From assembly GCA_001179505.1 (NCBI GenBank), contig CDMY01000573.1, forward strand, positions 1-43,424: 43,424 nt of DNA. Reading direction: 5' to 3'. The notes below the pieces were generated by a model. That model made no database searches, had not been told where the DNA came from, and saw only the letters and a program-made list of their open reading frames with translations. How positions within the stretch are numbered: position 1 is the first letter of the stretch; the number at the start of each line of letters is the position of its first letter. This document shows, in pieces, positions 33,785 through 43,424 of the stretch. A program made the translations under genes and the position numbers. This DNA comes from Vitrella brassicaformis (taxonomy: Eukaryota; Sar; Vitrellaceae).

Positions 33785-35366
33785 ATGAATAGTGCCTTCG
33801 CACTGCATGTGCGGTCGTGTTGCATCCTCGCTGCTCTGAGCGACGCTGCCGCCTTCCACGCCAGCCGACTCGCCCCGCAGCTGCCACGTGCAGGTCTGCC
33901 TCTCACTCGTCGCTTCTCCGCAGTGCAGCACAAGACCGCATCTTCAGCAGTGGACGTCATCGGCATGGCTGAGGCGCCGAAAACAGCTGCTGGTGGGCAT
34001 TCACACACCACATCCAGACGGACACGCATGACTGCACTGATGGATGTGCGAGTGGATTGCAGCTCTGATTATCGGCGATGAGGTACTAAGGGGAAAGACG
34101 CTGGACACCAACAGCCACACGCTGGCGAAGCTCTTGTTTCGGTGCGGCGTGACGCTTCGCAAGATAGAGGTCATCAGCGACGAGATAGAGGTCATCAGTG
34201 AGGCCGTCAAGCGGCTCTCTGACACACACGACATCCTCTTCACGTCGGGAGGAATTGGGCCGACGCACGAGTGAGCCAAGACACACCAACGGCAGGTGTA
34301 CGTGATGGTTTTCTGCCGTCGCCATTTCTGTGCAGCGATATGACATATGAGGCGATCGGCCAGGCGTTTGACGCGCCGCTGGAATATCACCAGCCCACTC
34401 TCGCGGCCATGGAGGACTTTTATGCGCAGAAGTAAGTGAACAGATGAACACACGCGCACACACACACACACACACACGAGGAGACTTTCCCTCTGTGTGT
34501 GCTTGTATTGATGGCATACATCAGGCATCCTGACCACCTGCCGTTGAATGATGCGCGTAAGCGGATGGCGCTCATCCCTGCCGGCTCGACGGTGTACAAC
34601 ACCGAGGGGCTGTGGGTGCCGCTGGTGCGTGTCCGCAATGTCCACATACTGCCCGGAGTGCCACACCTCTTTGCCAAGATGCTCACCGCAAACCAAGACC
34701 TCTTCAAGGCCAAAAGTGAGTGAACTTCCCTACTATAGTTGACCAACGATTGCGCACGTCGCGTCCATGTGTGGCTGGATGGATGGCATCTCTGTCGATC
34801 TGTGCAGATGTCAGCTTTTATCGTCGCATCATCTACACGTCAATGGCTGAGGGCTCGATCGCCGGCATCCTGGGTGATGCCGCCAAGGCATGCCCCGAGG
34901 TGTCCATCGGCTCCTACCCCCGGAGCCTCTTCCCGTCCAACGAACACGGCAAGACAGACACAGACCTCCCACCTGGTGAGAGTGCAAAGAGCGGGGCCAG
35001 CACCATCGTGACCGACCAAGGGAAAGTGTACCATACGCTACAGGTCGGTCGGTCGTGCAGACATATACATCGATTGCTGCATGATGGATGTGTTGACTGA
35101 CGTCCGCGTACATGTCATGTGTATGCGTGTTGGATGGATGAATGCAGTTCTACGTGTGCGTCACGGTCGAGGGGCGGGAGGAGAGTTCGGTGCTGAGGGT
35201 GGCAGACGACCTCCTGCAGGTCTGTCTGTCAGTCAGAGTGCATGTGCGATGCGCGTGAACACCCGCTCCTCTCTGTGTCTGGGTCTGTTCATCTCCCTGA
35301 TTGCAGAAGTTGGGTCACGATGCCGAGCTGCATGAGGAAGACGTCCGAGTACAGAGCAAAATATGA
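33785..35366 (+). CDS. MPTb (MoCF/CinA-like) domain protein, probably organellar
   Basis: Seven in-phase exons give 356 residues: 33785-33992, 34063-34270, 34336-34431, 34525-34715, 34808-35043, 35148-35219, 35307-35366. Residues 70-234 match the molybdopterin-binding fold found in MoaB/CinA and as the first half of eukaryotic FAD synthase: ALIIGDEVLRGKTLDTNS, FTSGGIGPTHDDMTYEAIG and HILPGVPHLFAKM. The FMN-adenylyltransferase (PAPS-reductase-like) half of FAD synthase is absent, so the role may be nucleotide or FAD hydrolysis or unknown. The first 69 residues look like a bipartite plastid leader: a hydrophobic start (MNSAFALHVRSCCILAALSD) then AAAFHASRLAPQL and a basic, Ser/Thr-rich transit-like stretch. 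The Phe after the presumed cleavage site agrees with leaders of red-lineage secondary plastids. A mitochondrial destination is the alternative. Confidence 0.78.
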
Positions 35367-35490
35367 ATGTGATGCGGGATGCATTCATGGCACTCGGACA
35401 AATGTCGGGCCGCTGTTTTGACGTTTTGTGCGTGGAATTGGACTGGCCAGTACTGTACATGACGCAGCTGGCAAGAGCTGCACGGCCAGA

Positions 35491-37972
35491 ATGATTAAAG
35501 ATCCTCGCCGCGATCAAACCTTTCCGGCAGAGATGCCGCTCATCAAACTGAAGCCCTCATCCGCCGATACTCCAGACGCCATGAGTGCCGGATTTACCGC
35601 TGCGACCTCCCGCAACGCCGACGTTGCAGGCGGCGCACAGCCTGCTGTCAGCAGCAGCAACGCTACGGACGCATCAGAGGAGAAGATCAAGCTATCTAAT
35701 GGCTTCTGTGAGCCCAACAAGGTATCCATCGCCTGGGTCAACTACCGCGCCAAGATCATCAAGATCTCCCTCATCGTCGCCGCCCTCTGGCTGGCCGCAT
35801 ACGCATTCATGGAGGTCTTCAACGCTGTCTGGCAGAACGGGGGCAGTGGCACCACCACCACACACACACAAGGCGGCCAGGGCGGCGGCCCCTATCTGCA
35901 GGGGAAAGCGGGCAGAAAGAAGGTCAAATCGGTTGCTGCTCACGTCATGCTGCCCAGGATGATCAGGGCCAGCCACCAGGATGCCAACCGCACTCTGCCT
36001 GTCGATGCCATGATGTACGACAGTGAGGACTTTGAGGGCACGGCAGGCGTCGTCAAGAACTGGCTGGAGCGGTTTGCTGATCTCGACGTGCGGCTGCTGG
36101 ACTCACAGCTGGCACAGCAGACGCCCCCGGTGGTGTTCCCTCCCGCCTCATTGCTGGACCCGGAGACTCTGCTGGACTGGTATGAGCAGCGGGGGAGTGT
36201 GTTCATCTGGCTGATCAACGGCGACACCATGAACAAGTACGGGTCCTCCCATATCCTCTGCCACGAGACGGAGCGGCTCATCAGGGAGCTCAACACACAG
36301 ACCTTCGACTGGTCCAAGAGCCCCCAGGACCAGGGGCGCATCCGGCTGCACGCCAGCTGCTTGTCGTGCGACACGGCCTGCTTCCGCTCGGGGTCGAAGG
36401 GCACAATGGGCTTCCGGTTCCTGGCGGCCGTGCACGTCAATGGCTGGTATGACAGACAGACCGACAGACAGACAGACAGACGAACAGAGACACAGAGAGC
36501 AGGAATAAACACGGAAGGACTCTTTCTCTTGGTCCAGGTGCGATTGTCTAGACGAGGACGTGCTGTACTCGACCGCTCACGCCGTCCTGGTCAACGACGC
36601 CGCCAAAGGGCCGGTCATCGATGGGGTCGTGCCCACACTGGGCGTCCCAGTGGCTGTGTATCTGACCAGCAACCTATACATGTGGCAGAAGTGGCGGGAG
36701 GAGGCCGCCAAGCTGCCCGGCGACCCCCCCGATGTCTTTCTGCTGCCTGCTCCTCTGGCCGTCAAGAGGGAGAGCGTGTGGCGCCTGCAGGCACTCGCGA
36801 AGGTCACAATGACCGTCACATAGAAAGCATCAACACAAGGGAAGGTCCACCGCATAGTTTCCTTGTCTCAGGCAACCGATCTGGCCAATCCTGCCGACCG
36901 ACCCTTGACAGTCGGCTTTCACACGAGCTGCTGCAGCGAGAGCATCGGGTGCGGGAGAAAAGTCCTACACATAAATACCGTTTTTGTGGATTCTTCTTCT
37001 CTGCATTGCAGGTGTCCAGGGAAAGAGGATTCCCTCGGTTGCTGCTTCAAGCCTGGGTGCGAGAGCGTCCGGTCGTTCATCGACAAAGTCAAGACACATG
37101 TCAAGCGGCGATACACACCAGGTTGGCAAGGGAAAAGAGGACACACGGCACACAACGCAAAGGTCAGAGTGGTGTGTGGGTGGCTGATTGATTTGATGTC
37201 TGCAGATAAGGTGAGGGTGTTGGATTTGCCCAACGATGTGTGGAAGGACCGGGAGGAGAGATCCAAGGCGCTGCAGGAGGTCCGAGACACACCACAAATA
37301 AATCCACACAGACATCCATCTACACGTGTCTCTCCCTCCTTCTCCGTCTGTCTGTCTGTCTGTGTCAGAACGCGACAGCTTTGCTGACAAATGAGCTGTC
37401 TCGTTTTGACATCGGTGTGGTGTGGGCCCCCTCCAGCTCGCCCGACGCCACTCCCGTGTTGTCCAAGAAGGTCGACGAGACCACCCCCGACGAGCGGCGG
37501 CTCTTCACCTTCCCATCGTGGTTCGTCACACACCTCGCCATGGGCATTCCCACTATCGCACACCACGGGTGAGTGAGAGACGCAGAGAGTGGCGGACGTG
37601 CTTATGCAGTGTGTGTGGGGGTGTGGGGTGTTTCTGTAGGGTGGCCGGGGTGCATGATGTGACTCTGCGTTCAAAGATGAGGACGGTGGTGGACATGGAC
37701 GAGCAGGCCATCCGGCTGCTCGACAGGCTCATCCAGAGCCCAGCTTATCGTGCAGAGCTGACGGCAGAGGCAGTGGCACTCGCGCGCGAATACGACCCGG
37801 CCGCATACACATACCGGTCGGTACACACAGCTGAAGTGCGCATGCACGAAGAAGACCACATGTGTGTGTCATGTGTGTCAGGTGGCTGCCTGTGCTGAGA
37901 CGTCTGATCGACAAGACACTGGAGCTGAAGCGCAACATGGCTGCATCGGGGGGGCAGGGTGAGCAGCCTTGA
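35491..37972 (+). CDS. Type II membrane protein, possible glycosyltransferase
   Basis: Eight in-phase exons give 649 residues: 35491-36446, 36538-36802, 36872-36948, 37012-37121, 37206-37279, 37369-37568, 37640-37816, 37882-37972. One membrane span lies at about 88-108 (IIKISLIVAALWLAAYAFMEV) after a basic segment, so a cytosolic N-terminus and luminal catalytic part are likely. The luminal part begins after a Gly/Thr/His-rich linker, contains many Cys (HASCLSCDTACF; HTSCCSESIGC; LGCCFKPGCES) and near the end reads FTFPSWFVTHLAMGIPTIAH, followed by Val/Gly-rich and helical sequence. That last motif resembles the nucleotide-sugar side of GT-B glycosyltransferases (xxxALAxGIPVI), which is the basis of the tentative call. 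Start uncertain: ATGs at 35491, 35533 and 35581 are all in frame. It follows the MPTb gene by only 124 bases on the same strand. Confidence 0.6.
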
Positions 37973-38603
37973 TTGAGGCCGCGCAGTGGTTGGTGCTTCC
38001 CTTCCGCTAGGCAGTTAACTGACGGACACTCGTAGGCATTGATGCGTGGTATACACCGTCCCGCAGGTGCACAGGAGGCAGCAAAAACTTGACACGTGGA
38101 TGCAACTCATGCACTGCACGCCAGCATGCCATCCACAAACGCAGCAACCATACCGCACCAACACACCACACAAAAAGTCCTCCCGCTCCCGTGTTGTGTT
38201 GTGGCTGCCCATCGTGCAGTCCGCGCGCAGGGGTACTGCGCCGGAAGCACAGTAACAAGACACACCGGTCTGTCTTTAGGCAACAAATCCCCCACCCACC
38301 CCCCAAAGCACGTGCCATAACCAAACAAACAACATGGCCGACAGCCCAGCCCCCTCGCGCACGCAACACATCAGGCGGGCGGCTCCCTGCAGGATTCACC
38401 GCCCCCCGTCATTCGTCGCAGCACGAGTATGGAGGCCGTCCGTCGACCAGATGAGTAATGTGGCCCTTCCGTCGATTTGCCGCCGTGCGATTGACCGCGA
38501 CCGCCTGAGAAACCAAGCACCGCTGCATGTGAGAGCGCGAGTCATTGCGTGGTGTGTGTATGTCGTCCTACCAACGGAAGGTCCACTTTAGCGTCATCCG
38601 CCC
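37973..38603. other. Convergent intergenic region
   Basis: Between the type II membrane protein and the PUB-domain gene. Mostly CA-rich with no splice-bordered reading frame that looks coding. Confidence 0.6.
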
Positions 38604-40448
38604 CTAGGGGGAGGGGGCTTGGGCAAGTCCTGAACACACACGCACATATACACATGGCCACGAACGGGCAAAGCACACATGAGACATGTCGACACAGTGC
38701 CATCCATCTGCCAGTGTCCGTGCCTGTATGGTTTTGACCGCTCCAGCTCCCCCGCCCGGCCCTGGTTTCTTGCCACTCCCCCCACCCCCGCCACCTCCCC
38801 CGCCCGACGAGGAGCTGCCGCCGCCGAACAGCGTGTTGAAGAACTTGCTTATCCCCGACGAGCCAGAAGCGTTGCCGCTCTGCGGAGGGATGGAGGAGGG
38901 CTGCACACGGAGGGCACCGACATGGGGTGTTGTTGGTGTGTTGGGTGTGGCATGATGTGTTGTGTTGTGTTGTTGGTTACCGGCTGTTGGTATTGGGGTG
39001 CGTCATATCGGTTGGGATCGTTTTGGAAGTTGCTGAACCTGGCCCGCTGCTGCGCGCGAAGGGCACTCAACTCATCGTTGCTCTTCTGCAATGCACAGAG
39101 AGAGATGGAGGGCTTGCTGTCCCTGTGTCCCAGATCTGTCCCTCCCGCTCCCCCTATCTCACACACGCACCTTGATGGCCTCGGCAGTGTCGATCCGTTT
39201 CTTGAAGTCAAACGCCGTCTTGCCGCCCTTGCTGGGAGCACTACTGTCAGACTTGCTGAAGCCACCAAACACACGAACACAGGAGAGCACGTCTGCTGAG
39301 CTATACCCGTCATGTCCTGGTGTTGCCTGTCCCAGTCACCGACCCACCCCCACCCAGAGATGCTGTTGGAGCTCTCCGATCGCGGCCCGACGTTATCTGG
39401 TGGCGGCGCCAGCGTCCCAGAGGCCTTGGGGCTCATCGAGCCAGGGCTGGCCGGACCCTGCAGGCACATGCCAGACACACACAAAAGGGCGAATGGTCCG
39501 TCTGTGGTGTTGCCGGTCACACGTGTTGCCCAGCTCACTCACCTCAAACTGTTTGCGCTTCTCTGCCCGGATCTGCGCCATCTGCTCGTTGTGACTCTTC
39601 TGCAGAAAGACGGTGTGTGTGGTGGGAAAAGAAAGAGATGCATACGACGTGCCTGTGTGTACCATGTGTTGTGTGTTGTGTGTTGGTCATTGAGCCTTAC
39701 CAGCTCTGCCTGCGCCCGCAGTGTCTTCTGGGCAGGGACAATGTTCTGAAACTTGGGCCGCTCAACCGAAACCTGAACGAAGAACACGCCACACCACACA
39801 CACAACCGATGGATGAGGAGCCCTCACGCCAATGCCCGCCTGCCTTACCTGTGGCTGCTGCTGCGACTGCTGCTGTGGCTCATGGTTGAGGCTGACTAGG
39901 ATGCCCTCAAAAGTGTCGCAGAAGGGCTCCAGGGCAGACGCGGCCGCAGACATCGGGTACACGAACGTCTCGCCAACCTGTTCCATGCACACACAGTTGC
40001 TGAACAAACACACACGGCGGTGGGGGAGGCGTGTGTTTTTTTCGGACCTCGTTGAAGCCGCAATGCCTGATGACATCCTCAAACAGAATGCCCTCGGGCG
40101 CCCCGTCCAGAAACAGCTGTGTCAACGACAGAACACCCACGCACACACGCATCCCATCTCGCACCCTGCCGCCTGTTTCTGTCCATCCATCTCTCCTTCT
40201 GGCCTGCCTACTTTGGCCTTGATGGTGGCATTGGTCCGCTTGATAGTGCGATACTTGGCCTCTGAGGGGTTCGATACGATGCTGACGGACGGACAGAAAG
40301 ACAGTCAGAACCGAACAACATACGCCTTCAGCATCTTCTGTTGGTCGCCTTCTTACTTTCTGAGGAGCTTAAGAAGGAGTGCGTACGCCTCAGCCTTGAC
40401 GGCGTCCGGCAACTCCAAATGGGCGATGGTTTCCGTCAACTCCTCCAT
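38604..40448 (-). CDS. PUB-domain protein with Gly-rich tail
   Basis: Ten in-phase exons give 359 residues: 40448-40357, 40281-40212, 40116-40048, 39977-39849, 39772-39701, 39599-39543, 39457-39354, 39255-39171, 39085-38981, 38900-38604. Residues 1-95 fit a PUB (PUG) domain: helical start (AEAYALLLKLLRKNIVSNP), EAKYRTIKRTNATIKAKLFL and GAPEGILFEDVIRHCGFNE. PUB domains, as in PNGase, UBXN6 and HOIP, bind the C-terminal tail of the AAA ATPase p97/Cdc48, linking substrates to ubiquitin-dependent extraction. No PNGase, UBX or RING part follows; instead there is a Gln-rich turn, a charged helical part with repeated KxxNEQMAQIRAEKR and NDELSALRAQQRARF, a Ser/Pro linker and FFNTLFGGGSSSSGGG. The last 35 codons before the stop look less coding-like, so the true C-terminus may differ. 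Confidence 0.68.
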
Positions 40449-42437
40449 AGCCGACTGACCACGGCACTCACGTCTGAGTCAGCGAGAACCGGCGACAGAC
40501 GGACGATAACAACAACGGAAACAAACACGCCTCCCCTCCCCTCTCACCTTCCCTCCGAGCCCTTTCCCTTTGTCTCTCCGAGTGGATCGTCTTCGAGCTC
40601 GCAGACAAGCGGCGGAGTAGGGCGTGAAGCGCCCGCGCCAAGCGACAGCGAAAGGCATCACATCTTCTGACAGCCGCCGCCTCATGCTGACGACTCGCGC
40701 GAGAAATTGAAGCAGATCTGGGGCTTTGCAATTGTCTGTGAGGAGGCTGATATCATTCACACATGCGAGATGCGTTCTGCCATTGTGTTGTTGTGTGCCA
40801 GGTGTGCGTCAGCGAACGGCGGAGGCGGAGGAAGAAAACCTGCACACACACACGAAGTCTGTCAGCCATGCATTTCTCTTCTTCTCTCCATGTGTGTGGT
40901 GTTCACTGTTTAGGAGCGAGCCGTGGTGTCTTCGTTATTCATCGCTACCAGCAAGCCTGGTGTTGCTGTGTGGGTCACTGATGGGTGATGGTCGGCGGTG
41001 TGAGTGGAGGGACTCGGAGGCCTTTCAGCGCTCGGCGAGGATCTGTCTATCCCCTGACTGACTCGTGTACACAGAGTGGGAAGGACGGACGACGGCTGTC
41101 TGTGAGGGTGCGCACAGCTGACATTTCTAGCCACGGGTGGTCGTGAAGCCGGTGCATGGGGGGATGGATGGATGGATGGATGGACAGCTTCTTGTTGATA
41201 TGTGGGGGTGGAGACACTTCACGTTCATGTGTGTCATATTCAAGGATTCTCTTCACAAAACACCTTGACAAGCAGCAACCCTCTTAAAAGCAAAATCGGC
41301 CTGCCTGTCTTGCCTGTCTGCCTATTATCCACGCATCCGTCACATGCGACCATCATGAGCGGCCATCGCGAGTGGATGCGGTCCGCCACTCAGCTGAGCC
41401 ACGGCGATGTAGTGAAGGCCACGTGGGTGGTGGAGGACGTCTGCTGCCAACTGCCGGTCGGATGAAAGGGGCGGAGATGAATCAATGGGCATGGCGGTCG
41501 GCAGGGCAGTGTCGAATAAGCGGGGTGGGGCATGACGATAGGTGTGGCACATCGGCAGAAGAGCAGAAAAGGCCCACAGATATAAAATGTAGGCGGCGAT
41601 CTACACAAGGCAGAGGAGACATGAGATGTAGAAAGGTCATGAAAAGTCCTCTGGTCATACCTGAGTGTCGTATTGGCGCAGTGGCCGAAGGATCATTCCA
41701 GCATGCGGTCCTTCTCTGGCTTGGTCACACCCTTGAGCAGCCGGGCCAGACGCTGCGCCTTGTCCTGCATGCTGCTGTCGCTGTCGTGGCAGGCACCAGC
41801 AGCGCTCTTAAAAGCAACATCAGCCTGCCCGCCTATTCGAGCACACACGGCTCCCCCCTCGCTGAATCTGTGTCGGTCGGTCGGTCTCTCCCCCCCTCTC
41901 TGTACATCTCTTACTCTCCCACCGCTGCTCAATTAGAAAACACGCGATAGCACATGCATGGCACAGCTACCCCTTCCAGAAATCTCCCTCTACATGTGTG
42001 TGTTGGTGCCTGTCTTCTGTCTGTGTGTGTGCATAGTATGCGCATAGTGGGGTGGGGTGGGTGGGTGTGGCTGTGTATAGCTATGGAAGGCTGTGTGTGT
42101 TGCTGCCCCGGAGAACGAGGGGCGGCTGGCGGGCGCCAGGAGGACGAGGTCGAGTGGCAGCAGCAGCAGCAGCGGCAGCATAAGCAAAGGCCGCGGGTGC
42201 GGCACCTGAACACACCGACACACAGACACATACGCACACACAAGGTAACACACACACATGAATGGGTGTCTCTCTTACTTGGCAGCTCGTCGTTGTTTTC
42301 GTCATGTTGGCCGTCGACCTGGTGCGGCCGCGCCCCGCCCCTCCCGCCCTGGCGTCCTCGTCGTCATTGTAGTACCACTCGCCGTCATCCCCACCCTCGT
42401 CGGCCTCGTCGTCATCGGGCAGCGGGTTCTTCTGCTC
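40449..42437. other. Gene-poor 2 kb with possible 3' exons of the next gene
   Basis: No complete gene was supported. On the minus strand, 41817-41693 follows TTGCTTTTAAG and reads SAAGACHDSDSSMQ then DKAQRLARLLKGVTKPEKD and stops after RMLE; codon choice looks genuine. 42213-42090 (minus) after GTGTTCAG reads AAPAAFAYAAAAAAAATRP. Both may be 3' exons of the gene at the right edge. 40700-41260 has only chance frames. GGAT repeats lie at 41161-41182. Confidence 0.4.
41281..41601. repeat. Collapsed partial copy of the neighbouring locus
   Basis: Its left end (41281-41326, CTCTTAAAAGCAAAATCGGC...) matches 41805-41840, and its right end (41577-41601, CAGATATAAAATGTAGGCGG...) matches 43294-43318, in the same order and orientation. 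The distance between the two ends is about 0.3 kb here against 1.5 kb in the other pair. It may be a deleted tandem copy. Confidence 0.35.
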
Positions 42438-43424
42438 TCACTTGCCCATGATGGCCTGCAGGTCGTCAGCCGAGAGGTCCCACCCGGGCGGGACGTGGCC
42501 GCCGTCGTCACTGACCCCGAAGAGTGCGGGCAGCAAGCCCAGACACTCCTCAGGGTCGGTGATGAGGTAGGACTCGGCCTGGACCTCCTCCGCACGAGGA
42601 GGGGCTGGAAGGCCAGGGAGAGAGAGAGGAGGGCCACCACGACCGTGAGAGAGCGGCAAGGCATCCTTGCTCGCGAGGGGTCGAGAGTGTGCGGGTAGCG
42701 CGCGCGGGAGTTTGCGGGTGCGGAGGCGTGCGGGGGAAGGGAACCTGAAATAACACCACACGACATCGCAACGCATATATGCAAAGAGAGGGCAGGATGG
42801 ATGTGTCTGACCTCATCCACGTCATCGAGGTAGGTGGCCTTGTTGACCTCGCTCCGCTCGACCGTCGCCCTTGCCCTCTCCAACCATTCCTCCCTATGGT
42901 CCTCCTCGGCAGCAGCAGCGCCCGTGTCGTCGCGGTCACCTCGATCAGAGCCCCGCAGCGCCTCCTCCTCCTCCTCCTGCTGATCCAGCTCGTGGATCTC
43001 GGCCGCTTGTGGTGTGTGCCAACCAGCCATCCATCCATCCATCCATCCACCAACCCACTGACTGACCAACACGTACTGTACCTGCGCCCGGTTTGCCCAT
43101 GAGTACCACCATCGTATCTTGAGTGTCTTCCTGTGTTGCTCGATGATGTCCAGCTCTGACGGACCAATGGACAACACATGCCGTCAGAAATGAGGATGGT
43201 TTGTCACTGGCGAAATCCCAACGACACTCCTCACCGGAAGAATGTCGAGATCGCTGAGAAAGAAAAGCGTTGTGCGATCTTGGAAGAATCCGTCAGATAT
43301 AAGATGTAGGCAGCAATCGAAAGTGTGTCTCCGTATCTAATTGGGGGAGACACACATGATCGTATCCACCCTTCCATCACTTTGGCTCGTGTATCATCAG
43401 ACGCTTACGTCGTACCCGAGCTGT
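42438..43424 (-). CDS. Unknown acidic protein, 5' part beyond the window
   Basis: Not recognised. Minus-strand exons: 43424-43409 (partial), 43253-43235, 43155-43082, 42997-42812, and a last exon ending at 42438 whose start is uncertain (42587 keeps phase). Segments read ELDIIEQHRKTLKIRWWYSW, then IHELDQQEEEEEALRG with a long charged helix ending VNKATYLDDVDE, then AESYLITDPEECLGLLPALF and WDLSADDLQAIMGK before a TGA. Directly after that TGA the same frame continues as EQKNPLPDDDEADEGGDDGE and WYYNDDED, which also looks coding. The gene may therefore continue to about 41693 and contain a nonsense change, a sequence error or an unrecognised intron. Acidic, no membrane span or signal seen; a nuclear protein is plausible but unproven. 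Confidence 0.45.

Noticed and set aside
35428-35490. Upstream start for the type II membrane protein
   Set aside because: The codon at 35428 is GTG, not ATG; a eukaryotic gene more likely starts at 35491 or 35533.
41372-41950. 192-codon plus-strand open frame
   Set aside because: Low-complexity composition, overlaps minus-strand segments with better coding character, and has no splice or domain support.
1-43424. tRNA, rRNA or transposon genes
   Set aside because: No cloverleaf-like A/B box pairs, rRNA-like blocks, reverse transcriptase or transposase motifs were noticed when reading the translated frames. A dedicated tRNA and repeat search could still find small ones.

Overview
This is nuclear DNA from an intron-rich eukaryote. 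Fourteen protein-coding loci can be supported, almost all broken by short introns of roughly 50-150 bases with GT-AG borders and TG/CA-rich interiors. Strong GC bias, a mixture of alveolate-type families (a formin, PAN/Apple domain proteins, a stand-alone MPTb-domain protein with a leader that looks plastid-directed) and genes that keep changing strand point to an alga of the alveolate lineage. A chromerid such as Vitrella is my best guess (inference, moderate confidence). Nothing prokaryotic (operons, ribosome-binding sites, CRISPR), no rRNA or tRNA gene and no clear transposon was seen.

Layout. 1-1182 (-): 5'-terminal part of a coiled, possibly TBC-like protein that runs off the left edge, with a one-base frame break. 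1183-2181: control region with a repeated 31-32 base element and an orphan J-domain-like HPDK motif. 2182-4163 (+): membrane RING-CH E3-like protein with one zinc ligand changed to Ser. 4701-9608 (-) and 10191-15094 (+): two divergent paralogues of a very large secreted protein with an unknown N-terminal module, four PAN/Apple-like modules, a Cys-rich module and a GH10 xylanase-type catalytic domain with both catalytic Glu present. They form a large imperfect palindrome whose inner arms are about 98-99% identical while the rest has diverged, the mark of gene conversion. 15662-18622 (-): SAP30BP/HCNGP-like splicing or transcription cofactor with an RS tail. 18819-19347 (+): 110-residue unknown. 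20130-21724 (-): unknown Ser/Pro-rich protein with an acidic tail. 21954-24357 (+): tRNA pseudouridine synthase of the Pus3/Deg1 type. 25061-33552 (-): formin of about 2,250 residues with coiled coils, a repetitive FH1 and a complete FH2. 33785-35366 (+): molybdopterin-binding (CinA/FAD-synthase MPTb-like) protein with a bipartite leader. 35491-37972 (+): type II membrane protein, possibly a glycosyltransferase. 38604-40448 (-): PUB-domain protein with a Gly-rich tail. About 42438 to the right edge (-): unknown acidic protein, partial, with an in-frame TGA that may not be its real end.

The genes are mostly in head-to-head pairs sharing short intergenic regions (about 197, 229 and 232 bases for three pairs, 582 for the GH10 pair) and tail-to-tail pairs separated by 0.5-0.8 kb of simple-sequence-rich DNA. 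Apart from the two GH10 paralogues, neighbours do not share an obvious pathway. All exon models were built by eye from reading frame, phase and splice consensus, without transcript data.
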